The position numbers and the translations under genes were made by a program. A stretch of 64,000 nt of DNA. Origin: Yanghanlia sp047501535. Its GTDB lineage: Bacteria; Pseudomonadota; Gammaproteobacteria; Burkholderiales; Burkholderiaceae_B. Position 1 is the first letter of the stretch. Each line of letters starts with the position of its first letter. The notes under the pieces were generated by a model, which saw only the letters and a list, made by a program, of their open reading frames with translations, was not told the origin of the DNA and ran no database searches. The stretch is from assembly GCF_047501535.1 (NCBI RefSeq), contig NZ_JAZDRJ010000002.1:1-64000 (forward strand), in the 5' to 3' direction. This document shows, piece after piece, positions 33,631 through 41,980 of this stretch.

Positions 33631-34394
33631 TGCTGCCACCTCAGGATGTGGTTTTCGATCAGTCTGAACACGAGGTCGGTGATCAACACCGTTATGCTGA
33701 TCATCACCATGCCCAGTACGACCACTTCCGTTTGGAAGAACTCCTTACCGTTCATGATGAGGAAACCCAGGCCTTCGCGCGCAGCAATCAATTCCGCCGA
33801 GATCACACATGTCCAGGCAAGGCCCAGAATAACTTTCATGCCGCTCAGAATCTGCGGCAGGCTACCTGGCAGAATCACTTCCCGCATGACTTGCCAACGG
33901 CTGGCGCCCAGATTCTGTGCGGCACGAATCCACAAAGGGTCTACATTACGAGTCGCTTCAATGACGTAGACCAGAGCGGGCGCAAACGTGCCCATAAAGA
34001 CAATGCTGTACTTCTGAGTTTCGGTGATGCCGAACCACAGCAGGGAAAGCGGAATCCAGCTCATAGAAGGCAGCGGCCGCAAAAACGACAGCAGCGGGTC
34101 GAATGCGGCGCGGGCATAGCGCGAGGTGCCCAGCACAATGCCCAGCGGTATCGCTACGATCACCGCTGCCAGGAAACCCATCATGACCCGACGCGCTGAA
34201 GCTAGCACATGGCCAAGCAGCGAGCCGTCCTCCCCCATGGCTATGCCCTTACTCAGAACATCACTGGGCGGCGGCAGAAAAATCGGGTCGACTAGACCCA
34301 CCCTGCAGGCAAGTTCCCAGAACGCCAGAAACACCAACACCGAGACTGCGCTCGTTGTCAGTAGCGACGCCCTAGAGGGAGTGACATGGCTCAT
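33627..34394 (-). CDS. ABC transporter permease (SsuC/TauC-like)
   Basis: This is a 255-residue inner-membrane permease of the BPD-transport family, with about six hydrophobic helices. The coupling-loop motif for the ATPase lies in LGASRWQVMREVILPGSLPQILSG (EAA-type). The start MSHVTPSRASL is supported by AGGAG about 7 bases upstream. It is the middle gene of the binding protein-permease-ATPase operon on the minus strand and overlaps the ATPase gene by four bases. Confidence 0.93.
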   Translation of the reverse strand: MSHVTPSRASLLTTSAVSVLVFLAFWELACRVGLVDPIFLPPPSDVLSKGIAMGEDGSLLGHVLASARRVMMGFLAAVIVAIPLGIVLGTSRYARAAFDPLLSFLRPLPSMSWIPLSLLWFGITETQKYSIVFMGTFAPALVYVIEATRNVDPLWIRAAQNLGASRWQVMREVILPGSLPQILSGMKVILGLAWTCVISAELIAAREGLGFLIMNGKEFFQTEVVVLGMVMISITVLITDLVFRLIENHILRWQQ

Positions 34395-34414
34395 ATAGTT
34401 ATCTCCTGTGAAAC

Positions 34415-35398
34415 TCAGATGAAGGACGCATCCACCCAATCCTTGACGGTAGGCGCCTTATCAATCTGCTTGTAGCGGACCAACATTTCCGCCAGCTCCT
34501 GCAAACCACCGATGAACGGGCCGTTCAACAAACCGTCCTGCTGGCTTGCGTCGAACCAGTCCGCGCCCTTAACAGCAGCCAGTTGATCTTCAATGTCGAT
34601 ATTGGTCAGGGTGAGGAGCTTCTGAGCAGCCTCTTCGGGTTTGTCGCGCAGGAATTCGCAGGCGCGGAAGTAGGCACGCAGATAAGCCTTCACGGTATCG
34701 GGGTTCTTTTCTGCGAACTCGCGGCGCACGATCAGCACGTCCGGGCCCGGCGTGACTTGGTGGGAGTCATAGAGCGAAAACGCCGTATCGTCAGCCAACA
34801 GCGTGTTGCCGGGCTGACGCAAAATATGGTCGAACTGGGGCGTCCAGGCTGCGGCGACATCAATCTGACCGGCTTGCATGGCAGCGGGCAGCTCAGGGGC
34901 GGGCACATTCAGCACTGTGACGTCTTTCTCAGTCAGGCCGGCTTGGTCAAGAATATCCAGCACTAGCAGGTGGGCGCTGGATGCAAAAGTCACACCCACC
35001 TTCTTGCCTTTCAGGTCGTCCAGGCTTTTGACGTTTTCACGCCCGATCAGCCCTTCCACCCGGCCAAAGGTCTCAGGAATCGCAATAATCGAAAACTGGC
35101 GAGCGCCACGCGCCATCAGGGCCAGCGCCGACACGATGCCGGTGCAGGCAATATCGACGCCGCCTGACATCACCGCCGTCATGCGTGCGGAAGATGTGCC
35201 GAACGATTCCCAGCTCTGCTCAATGCCTTCCTTGCCGAACAGGCCTTCGTTCATCGCCAGGTAGGCCGGATAATGGCCCAGCCAGGCGGACCCACCATAG
35301 CGCACGGCCTGTTTATTGGCCCACGCCATGCTGGGCAAGGCAGCGACAACGCCCGATGCGGCGGCTACCTTGAGAAAATCTCGACGATTCTGTTTCAT
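34415..35398 (-). CDS. ABC transporter substrate-binding protein, Tat-exported (SsuA/NMT1-like)
   Basis: The 327-residue periplasmic binding protein starts with a twin-arginine signal (NRRDFLKVAAASGVVAALP). The NMT1/THI5-type fold follows (KVGVTFASSAHLLVLDIL, AAWTPQFDHIL). Relatives bind sulfonates, taurine, nitrate, HMP or aromatic sulfonates; the ligand cannot be told from sequence. It is the first gene of the three-gene import operon, and a LysR gene lies upstream on the same strand. Confidence 0.92.
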   Translation of the reverse strand: MKQNRRDFLKVAAASGVVAALPSMAWANKQAVRYGGSAWLGHYPAYLAMNEGLFGKEGIEQSWESFGTSSARMTAVMSGGVDIACTGIVSALALMARGARQFSIIAIPETFGRVEGLIGRENVKSLDDLKGKKVGVTFASSAHLLVLDILDQAGLTEKDVTVLNVPAPELPAAMQAGQIDVAAAWTPQFDHILRQPGNTLLADDTAFSLYDSHQVTPGPDVLIVRREFAEKNPDTVKAYLRAYFRACEFLRDKPEEAAQKLLTLTNIDIEDQLAAVKGADWFDASQQDGLLNGPFIGGLQELAEMLVRYKQIDKAPTVKDWVDASFI

Positions 35399-35449
35399 GC
35401 AGTTCTCCTTTTTTATGAATGCAAGGGCTGGTTGCTCCGACCTGACGAC

Positions 35450-36412
35450 TCAAGACAAAGTCATGCTGTCGTCTAGCCAAGGGATGTAATCCCTGAGCAG
35501 AGGGAAAATTTCTCCCTCCAGCACACTACGGCTGGCCTGAAAAACGTGGCCGGCCATTTCTTCGTACTCGCCTTCGCGCGACAGCTGATGCACCGTGCGC
35601 GAAAACGGTGTTCCGGGAAGCGGAAGAATGGCTATTTGCTGCAAATAGGCTCTGCCTTGCAGCACACATAGCGGGGTTGTGATCGACCAGCCGAGGCCCG
35701 CGGCCACCATGGCCATCACAACGTCGGCAGTGTCAATCTCCAGCGATGGCACAGGGGAATGGCCAGTGCGTCGCAAATGGCGCTCAATCGTGGCTCCGAA
35801 ATGCGAACGCGCGCTGAAGCGGATGAAGGGAGCAAGCTGAATCGCCTGCAAAAGGCTGACGCCTTCGAATTCTTTCTTCTTCTGAGCCGGTACTACCAGA
35901 ATAAATGGCTCCGTAAAGATAACACGTCTAACGATTCGATCAACGTCCTCTAGGGTATCAGAAGTGATGATGAGATCGAGCTGGCGGTTCAAGAGGGCCT
36001 GAGAGTGGCTATTGGCCAGCCCCGACCACAGCAGCAATTGGCTGGCTGAAGCGGTGACCTTCTTGACGATGGCCGGCCCGGCAGTCGCCGCGAACGAGTC
36101 GATCATGCCCACCCGGATGGCGGGGCGGCTGGCTAGATCTGCTTCACGCACGTCAGACACGAGGCGATCGATATCGTCGACGATGTGGCGCGCGCGGCGG
36201 CTTAGCGCGATGCCTGCTGGAGTCAGCGTGAATGGACGGTGCGCGCGATCAAATACCGGCGTTCCCAAAATGCGCTCCACCTGGGCCAGCGCCTGCGAAA
36301 CGGCTGATTGCGTGATTCCTAGTTTTTCAGCAGCGCGAGAGACATTGCCGGTGGCGGCAACTGCCTCGAAAATACGCAACATGCGCACATCCAGCAGCCC
36401 CCCTTGCTTCAC
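35450..36412 (-). CDS. LysR-family transcriptional regulator
   Basis: The 320-residue regulator has an N-terminal winged helix-turn-helix (about 10-70, FEAVAATGNVSRAAEKLG followed by ITQSAVSQAL) and a LysR substrate-binding domain (about 95-300). The start used is a GTG at 36412 preceded by a G-rich stretch; an ATG ten codons later (MLRIF) is possible. It lies 51 bases upstream of the ABC importer and probably controls it, sensing the imported compound or a product. Confidence 0.9.
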   Translation of the reverse strand: MKQGGLLDVRMLRIFEAVAATGNVSRAAEKLGITQSAVSQALAQVERILGTPVFDRAHRPFTLTPAGIALSRRARHIVDDIDRLVSDVREADLASRPAIRVGMIDSFAATAGPAIVKKVTASASQLLLWSGLANSHSQALLNRQLDLIITSDTLEDVDRIVRRVIFTEPFILVVPAQKKKEFEGVSLLQAIQLAPFIRFSARSHFGATIERHLRRTGHSPVPSLEIDTADVVMAMVAAGLGWSITTPLCVLQGRAYLQQIAILPLPGTPFSRTVHQLSREGEYEEMAGHVFQASRSVLEGEIFPLLRDYIPWLDDSMTLS

Positions 36413-36518
36413 GCAGCGCCCCCCAGCGTTGATTTATCAAAATTTGTTCTAATGGTAACGATTAGGAGGGCTAACGTACATCAACTTAAGAAAAACTAAT
36501 AATTATTATCAGCACTAC

Positions 36519-37313
36519 TCATGGACCGCCCCCTTCCTTACAAACACCTGAAACCGGGACAGACCCCATTTTTGAGCAGACGGGGCATGCGGGGTCGCGG
36601 CTGTAGCGCAGGGTTTGCCATTGCATGGTGAGGGCGTCCAGGCAGAGCAGGCGGCCGGTGAGGGGTTCGCCCATGCCGACCAGCAGTTTGATGGCTTCGA
36701 TGGCTTGTGTGGCGCCGACGACGCCTACCAGCGGGCCCAGTACGCCGGTGGTGGCACAACGTAGTTCTTCGACGTCTTCTGCTTCGGGAAACAGGCAGTG
36801 GTAGCAGGGCGCGTCGTCACGTCGCAAGTCGAAGACGCTGATCTGGCCCGCGAAGCGGATGGCTGCACCCGACACGAGTGGCTTACGCAGGGCCACGCAG
36901 GCCCGGTTGACCGCATGCCGGGTGGCGAAGTTATCGCAGCAATCCATGACCAGGTCGACTTTGGCCACCCACTCGAGCAAGGCGGCATCATCAAGACGCT
37001 GCACCACGGGCAGCACCTGGACTTCGGGGTTCAGCGCGGCCAGGGTGCGCCGCCCCGATTCCGCTTTGGGCATGCCCACGCGATCTTGGCCATGCAAGAT
37101 TTGCCGTTGCAGGTTGCTAAGGTCCACCTCGTCGTCGTCGGCCAGAATCAGCGTACCGACGCCCGCTGCCGCCATGTACAGGGCTGCGGGCGACCCCAGG
37201 CCGCCGGCCCCCACAATCAGCACTCGGGCAGCGCTCAGACGCTCCTGCCCCTCAATGCCGAACTCATCGAGAAGAATATGTCGCGCATAGCGCAAAAGCT
37301 GATCGTCATTCAT
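36519..37313 (-). CDS. moeB: MoeB/ThiF-family adenylyltransferase
   Basis: The 264-residue E1-like enzyme adenylates the C terminus of a small sulfur-carrier protein (MoaD or ThiS). It shows the nucleotide-binding VLIVGAGGLGSPAALYMAAAG, the DLSNLQRQILH block, the catalytic-region DNFATRHAVNRAC and two zinc-binding Cys pairs (CYHC, CPVC). The last 16 or so residues (MGSVPVSG...) are encoded by a dispersed repeat element that covers the gene's 3' end. The native protein probably ended soon after CPVCSK. A 14-bp hairpin lies directly before its start. Confidence 0.91.
   Translation of the reverse strand: MNDDQLLRYARHILLDEFGIEGQERLSAARVLIVGAGGLGSPAALYMAAAGVGTLILADDDEVDLSNLQRQILHGQDRVGMPKAESGRRTLAALNPEVQVLPVVQRLDDAALLEWVAKVDLVMDCCDNFATRHAVNRACVALRKPLVSGAAIRFAGQISVFDLRRDDAPCYHCLFPEAEDVEELRCATTGVLGPLVGVVGATQAIEAIKLLVGMGEPLTGRLLCLDALTMQWQTLRYSRDPACPVCSKMGSVPVSGVCKEGGGP
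36532..36573 (+). repeat. 42-bp element copy 3 (inside the 3' end of moeB)
   Basis: The core GGGACAGACCCC lies at 36556-36567, preceded by TGAAACC and followed by ATTTTT, as in the copy at 44574-44613. The arm corresponding to AACCTGACA has diverged (CCTTCCTTACA). On the minus strand it encodes GSVPV in frame in moeB, the same five residues as in the 5'-nucleotidase gene. Confidence 0.85.
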
Positions 37314-37322
37314 GCTGCAAAG

Positions 37323-37350
37323 GAACCCGTCGCAGCGCTGCAACGGGTTC
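37323..37350 (-). terminator. 14-bp hairpin between ctp and moeB
   Basis: This is a near-perfect inverted repeat, GAACCCGTTGCAGC next to GCTGCGACGGGTTC on the minus strand, with one wobble pair. CTTTGC follows it. It sits 9 bases before the moeB start, so it may terminate ctp transcripts or hide the moeB ribosome site. Confidence 0.5.
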
Positions 37351-37431
37351 GGAGCTTCCTTGTTTATTGAGGAACGCGCTCCATGCCTTGCGGCGTGATG
37401 CGGAAGCGCTCCACCGGGCCGTCAGGGCTGA

Positions 37432-38859
37432 TCAGGGAGTTTTTTTTTCAGCCGCGCGATTTTCCTCACGTTCCTTCTTGGCCTTGGCGACCAAATCGGG
37501 ATCATTGCGCTGCACCGGCCGCCCTTCCAGGAAGTTGATCGCCTGTTGAAGCTGATAATCTTCATCGCCGCCGAATTCGAACATGCGGGCGATATCGACG
37601 ATTTCGTCTTCTTCTTCGGCCAAGCTGGATTCATCGAAACTACCGTTGACCAGATGGCGTTGCAGGTCGGCTTCGCGCGGCAGTCGGAACAAATTGCCCT
37701 GTGCAGTGTCGTCCACCGTGATGTCTGGCGACACACCGGTGACCTGGATAGATTGCCCGCTAGGCGTGTAGTAGCGAGCGGTGGTGAGCTTAATGCCCGT
37801 ATCTTCGCTCAAAGGCAGCACACTTTGCACTGACCCTTTGCCGAATGTGCGGTTGCCCAGCACAGTGGCCCGCTTGTGGTCTTGCAAGGCGCCCGCCACG
37901 ATTTCAGAGGCGGAAGCCGAGCCCACGTTCACCAGTACGACCATGGGTACGGTTTTGACCCACTCGCCGACTTTGGCGACGTAATCATTGGTGTCGCTGC
38001 CCAAGTAATTGCGCAGGTAATCGGCAGGCTTAGCGTGGTATTCGCGGTTAGCCGAAGGAATGCGCCCCTTGGTGGAGACCACCAGAACATCGGGTTGCAA
38101 GAAGGCCGACGACACGGCAATGGCACTGTCGAGCAGGCCGCCCGGATCGTTACGCAGGTCGAGAATCAGCCCCTTGGGCGCTTGTTCACCGGCAAGGTCG
38201 CCCAGGTGGCGCACGAGATCGGGCGCCGTGCGTTCTTGGAACTGGGCGATACGCACATAGGCAATGCCGTTATCGAGCATCTTGCTGCGCACACTACGCA
38301 CCTTGATGATGTCGCGCACAATGGTGAGTTCAAGCGGTTTGTCGCGCCCCGGGCGGCTGATCATCAGCACAATGCTGGTGTTGGGCTCGCCACGCATCAG
38401 TTTGATGGCTTCGTTGAGCGTCATGCCCTTGGTGGGCTTGCCGTCGATGTGCGTGATGATGTCACCCGCCAGAATCCCCGCACGGAAGGCCGGCGTATCT
38501 TCGATGGGAGAAATCACCTTGGGCTGGCCGTCTTCGCTGCCGATTTCAATGCCCAGGCCGCCGAACCCGCCTTGCGTGATGGCTTCCATTTCCTTGAAGG
38601 CTTCAGCATCGAGGTAGGCGGAATGCGGGTCGAGGTCATCGAACATGCCTTTGATCGCATCGTTGATGAGCTTGTCGTCGCTAACCGGCTCGACATAACT
38701 GGCCTTGATCGCCGCAAACACATTGGCAAACTGTTGCAGCTCCTTGAGCGGCAAAGGTTCGCCGCGTTGTGCGACGGCTGAAATTCCTAGACTGAGAAGT
38801 AGCCCGCCGACTGCGCCAGCCAGCACCAGACCAAAACTGCGTACCCTACGAGTGCCCAT
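37432..38859 (-). CDS. ctpA: C-terminal processing peptidase, S41 family (Ctp), probably truncated at a poly-A tract
   Basis: This is a periplasmic serine protease of the tail-specific/CtpA family (475 residues). It has an N-terminal membrane/signal segment (about 8-28), a PDZ domain (about 85-175, GGLGIEIGSEDGQPKVISPI) and the S41 domain with the catalytic serine in NVGSASASEIVAGAL and the lysine in NRTFGKGSVQS. The coding strand has an A9 run at 37440-37448, after which the frame ends at once (EKKTP, stop). One extra A would continue the protein for another 23 or so well-biased codons to a TAA at 37364-37366. It probably belongs with envC in cell-wall turnover. The start at MGTRRV has better spacing to GGG than 38865. 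Confidence 0.9.
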   Translation of the reverse strand: MGTRRVRSFGLVLAGAVGGLLLSLGISAVAQRGEPLPLKELQQFANVFAAIKASYVEPVSDDKLINDAIKGMFDDLDPHSAYLDAEAFKEMEAITQGGFGGLGIEIGSEDGQPKVISPIEDTPAFRAGILAGDIITHIDGKPTKGMTLNEAIKLMRGEPNTSIVLMISRPGRDKPLELTIVRDIIKVRSVRSKMLDNGIAYVRIAQFQERTAPDLVRHLGDLAGEQAPKGLILDLRNDPGGLLDSAIAVSSAFLQPDVLVVSTKGRIPSANREYHAKPADYLRNYLGSDTNDYVAKVGEWVKTVPMVVLVNVGSASASEIVAGALQDHKRATVLGNRTFGKGSVQSVLPLSEDTGIKLTTARYYTPSGQSIQVTGVSPDITVDDTAQGNLFRLPREADLQRHLVNGSFDESSLAEEEDEIVDIARMFEFGGDEDYQLQQAINFLEGRPVQRNDPDLVAKAKKEREENRAAEKKTP

Positions 38860-38952
38860 GCACATACCCGATTTATAGTGTTCTCATTGACGCCGCCTTG
38901 CGACGCGTATAGGCAGATAGTACCGAAACTATTCGCCAAGTGAAGCGCCTTG

Positions 38953-40389
38953 TCATGGTTTTCCCAGCCAAAGTAAAGGATTGACAGGTTTACCCTCATG
39001 ACGGATTTCAAAGTATAGACCGGGCTCCACCTGGCCACCGGTCGCTCCCACCGTGGCCACGGCCTCTCCGGCTTGAACATATTGCCCTACCTGTTTGAGC
39101 AGGCTCTGGTTGTAGGCGTATACGCTCAAATATTTTTCACCGTGGTCAATAATTAAAAGATTGCCAAAGCCCCCCAGCCAACCTGCGTAGACCACCTGCC
39201 CGGGAGCCACGGCGGCCACCCGCGCGCCATCAGCGGCTCGCAGCACAATGCCCCGCCACACGCCGCCTTCCGGGCGCTCCATGCCAAAGCGGCCCTGGAC
39301 TTCGCCGCGCACGGGGTATGGCAAGCCTTTACTCAAGCCCTGCTGCGTTGCCCGGGCCACCTGCGGAGCCGCCTCACGCGGCGCGGGCTCGGGCGAGGCG
39401 CTGCTCTTTGCTTGCGCTGCCGCTTGCTGAGCGCGAATGGCCTCCGCCGCACGACGCGCCTCAGCCACCTTGCGAGCCTCTTCTTCCTTGGCGTCTCTTT
39501 GCGCCTGTGTCTCAGCTCGCCTACGCGCTTCTGCCGCACGCTGGGCCTCTTCGGCCTTGCGCCGTTCCTCGGCCTCTCGCTGTTCGCGCGCCCGGCGCTG
39601 CTCTTCGGCTAAACGACGGGCAGCCTCCTCGCGCCGCCGCGCTTCTGCGGCCTCTTCTTCAATGGCCACCGCCAGCGCATCCACCAGTTTGCTAAGTTGT
39701 GCTTCGTTGCGTTCCAAGGTGCGGGCCTCGCTGCGCTGTTTTTTTAGCTCTGCCTCAATGCGCGTCAAAACTTCCTGACGCTCCGCCTGCTGAGATTCCA
39801 GCTCCTCACGACGCTGCAGAGTCTCCTTGGCCAAACGCTGCAATTCGATTTCGTGGGCCTGGGCCTGCTTTTGCAGTGCAGTCAATTCATCCAACGCCGC
39901 ACGCACCGCCAGCAAAGCGTCTGCCTGGGCCTTGGCCACATATTCCAAATAGCCCAATTCGCGTGCAATATCCTGCGGGTCTTCCCCGGACAACAACGCA
40001 GCCCACGGCGACAAGCCTCCCGCATACTGCGCCCGCAACTGTTCGGCCAGATGTTCCTGCCGTTTGCCCAGCTCTGCTGATTGCTCGCTTATCCGGCGTT
40101 GTGTTTCTTGTAGTTGTTGATTCGCCTGTTCGGTTTCAGTCTGCAGATTTTCTAATTGGCGGTCGAGTTCGGAAATCGCAGTTTCTGACTTCTTGAGCGC
40201 CACTGTGATATCGCGGCGCGACGATTCACTGCCGACAATCTGCTTTTCCAACCGAGCGATACGATCGCGTAGCGCCGATTGATCGCGCCGCGCCTCAGCC
40301 TGACGCTGCTGCAACTCACTTTCAGCGGCCCACACCTGCGGGCCGCTGAAAGCACACAACAACGCCAGAACAAACGCGGCGTAGCGCAT
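38953..40389 (-). CDS. envC: Murein hydrolase activator EnvC
   Basis: EnvC-type proteins sit in the periplasm and activate amidases AmiA/AmiB at the septum. The 478-residue protein has a signal peptide (about 1-22), long coiled coils (about 25-250) and a lysine/arginine/alanine/glutamate-rich helical stretch (about 225-330). A C-terminal LytM/M23 domain spans about 360-478. The M23 zinc ligands look incomplete (GRFGMERPEGG in place of the H-containing motif), which fits a non-catalytic activator. The order gpmA-envC-ctp is conserved. envC starts 4 bases after the gpmA stop. Confidence 0.92.
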   Translation of the reverse strand: MRYAAFVLALLCAFSGPQVWAAESELQQRQAEARRDQSALRDRIARLEKQIVGSESSRRDITVALKKSETAISELDRQLENLQTETEQANQQLQETQRRISEQSAELGKRQEHLAEQLRAQYAGGLSPWAALLSGEDPQDIARELGYLEYVAKAQADALLAVRAALDELTALQKQAQAHEIELQRLAKETLQRREELESQQAERQEVLTRIEAELKKQRSEARTLERNEAQLSKLVDALAVAIEEEAAEARRREEAARRLAEEQRRAREQREAEERRKAEEAQRAAEARRRAETQAQRDAKEEEARKVAEARRAAEAIRAQQAAAQAKSSASPEPAPREAAPQVARATQQGLSKGLPYPVRGEVQGRFGMERPEGGVWRGIVLRAADGARVAAVAPGQVVYAGWLGGFGNLLIIDHGEKYLSVYAYNQSLLKQVGQYVQAGEAVATVGATGGQVEPGLYFEIRHEGKPVNPLLWLGKP

Positions 40390-40393
40390 GTCG

Positions 40394-41146
40394 TCAGCCT
40401 TGCTTTGCCTTGCCCTGCGCAGCCACGGCTGCCATCGCAGCTTCGATTTCTGCCGGGTCACCCAGGTAGTAATGGCGGGTAGGACGCAGTTGTTCGTCCA
40501 GCTCGTAAACCAGGGGCTGGCCGGTAGGAATGTTCAGGTGAACGATTTCGTCTTCCGGCATATCTGTCAGGTGCTTGATAAGTGCGCGCAAGCTGTTGCC
40601 GTGTGCGGCGATCAGCACGCGGCGGCCCGAACGAACCGCCGGCGCGATAGAGTCGTTCCAGAACGGCACGACGCGAGCGACGGTGTCCTTCAGACACTCG
40701 GTCGCCGGTAGCAAGGCGGGATCGACTTTAGCGTAGCGGCGATCAAAGCGCGGGTGACGCTCGTCGTTGGTATCCAGAGGGTCGGGGGCAATGCCATAGG
40801 CGCGGCGCCAGATCAGCACCTGCTCATCACCAAATTTGGCCGCGGTTTCCGCCTTGTTCAGGCCTTGCAACGCACCGTAGTGGCGCTCGTTAAGCCGCCA
40901 GCTCAGCCCGATAGGCGTATGCATTGCGTCCATAGCGTCCAGCGCAATCCAGGTGGTGCGGATGGCGCGCTTCAGCACCGAACAAAAAACCAGATCGAAC
41001 TCATACCCTTTTTCTTTGAGCAATTCGCCGGCCTTGCGTGCCTGCTCACGCCCAGTTTCCGTCAGATCGACGTCGGCCCAGCCGGTGAAACGATTTTCGC
41101 GGTTCCATTGGCTTTCGCCGTGGCGCATCAGGACGATTTTGTACAT
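40394..41146 (-). CDS. gpmA: 2,3-bisphosphoglycerate-dependent phosphoglycerate mutase
   Basis: GpmA interconverts 3- and 2-phosphoglycerate in glycolysis and gluconeogenesis. The 250-residue protein has the phosphohistidine motif VLMRHGESQWNRENRFTGW (H9) and the second catalytic histidine in VLIAAHGNSLRALIKHL. The start MYKIVLMRHG matches the family. It heads the minus-strand run gpmA-envC-ctp-moeB and is divergent from the rhodanese gene. Confidence 0.96.
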   Translation of the reverse strand: MYKIVLMRHGESQWNRENRFTGWADVDLTETGREQARKAGELLKEKGYEFDLVFCSVLKRAIRTTWIALDAMDAMHTPIGLSWRLNERHYGALQGLNKAETAAKFGDEQVLIWRRAYGIAPDPLDTNDERHPRFDRRYAKVDPALLPATECLKDTVARVVPFWNDSIAPAVRSGRRVLIAAHGNSLRALIKHLTDMPEDEIVHLNIPTGQPLVYELDEQLRPTRHYYLGDPAEIEAAMAAVAAQGKAKQG

Positions 41147-41235
41147 GGTAAATGTCACCTGAAAGTTAATAATCTCTGTCCATTTTATAATCGACAGATT
41201 CAGCCCATCACGCTATCCCATTTCCGGAACGAATC

Positions 41236-41646
41236 GTGGACTTTTTTTCTGACCAGACCAACCTACTTCTCATTGTCGTTGCAATCACTGCAGCGGTCGC
41301 TTTAGCCCTGCCGAGCTTTCTGCAACGGGGCGCTAAACAGATCGGCGTAAACGACGCCATCAAACTCACTAACGACCAGGACGGCCTCTTCCTGGACATC
41401 CGCAGCGCGGAGCATTTCAAAGCCGGCCACATTCCGCAATCCCGTAATGTACCTGCCGCCGACATCGCCAGCAAAATGGGCAGCCTGCCCAAAGGTAAAC
41501 CCATTATCGTGGTCTGCGAGCGTGGCCGTTCGTCTGTAGGCGTGGTAAACACGCTCAAGAGCAATAGTTTTGAGCACGTTTACTCTCTGCAAGGCGGCCT
41601 GGCTGCTTGGATAGAAGCCGGCATGCCGTTGGCCAAGAAACACTAA
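41236..41646 (+). CDS. Membrane-anchored rhodanese-like protein
   Basis: The 136-residue protein has one N-terminal membrane helix (about 9-28) and a rhodanese domain (about 40-135). The active-site cysteine lies in IIVVCERGRSSVGV. Rhodaneses transfer or carry sulfane sulfur; here the role may be persulfide or cysteine redox chemistry at the membrane. The start is GTG at 41236. It opens the conserved run rhodanese-grxC-secB-gpsA. Confidence 0.9.
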   Translation: MDFFSDQTNLLLIVVAITAAVALALPSFLQRGAKQIGVNDAIKLTNDQDGLFLDIRSAEHFKAGHIPQSRNVPAADIASKMGSLPKGKPIIVVCERGRSSVGVVNTLKSNSFEHVYSLQGGLAAWIEAGMPLAKKH

Positions 41647-41658
41647 GCAAGGAACACC

Positions 41659-41916
41659 ATGGTAAAAGTGTCCATGTACACCACCGCTGTATGCCCGTTC
41701 TGCGTGCGGGCCGAAATGCTGCTTAAGCAGCGCGGCGTGGAAGAGATCGAAAAAATTCGTATTGACCTCGACCCGGAGCAACGCGCCCAGATGATGGAGC
41801 GCACGGGGCGACGCACGGTTCCGCAGATTTACATCGGCGACACCCATGTGGGCGGCTACGATGATCTGGCGGCCCTCGATCGCGCCGGCAAGCTGTTGCC
41901 CCTGCTAGAGCAATAA
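41659..41916 (+). CDS. grxC: Glutaredoxin 3
   Basis: GrxC is an 85-residue dithiol glutaredoxin. The active site is TTAVCPFCVRAEMLL (CPFC); the glutathione-binding residues lie in RRTVPQIYIGDTHVGGYDDL with the cis-proline TVP. It reduces disulfides with glutathione in the cytosol. It lies 12 bases after the rhodanese gene and 64 bases before secB. Confidence 0.96.
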   Translation: MVKVSMYTTAVCPFCVRAEMLLKQRGVEEIEKIRIDLDPEQRAQMMERTGRRTVPQIYIGDTHVGGYDDLAALDRAGKLLPLLEQ

Positions 41917-41980
41917 CACGCAATATTCGCGCGACGGCTGAATGGCTGCCGCTTTAACCGACTCAACTTAGGAACTACTC

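Noticed and set aside
40394..40461. Longer start for envC overlapping gpmA (from 40461)
   Set aside because: The extra residues lie within gpmA coding sequence, and the signal peptide begins at MRYAAFVLALL (40389).
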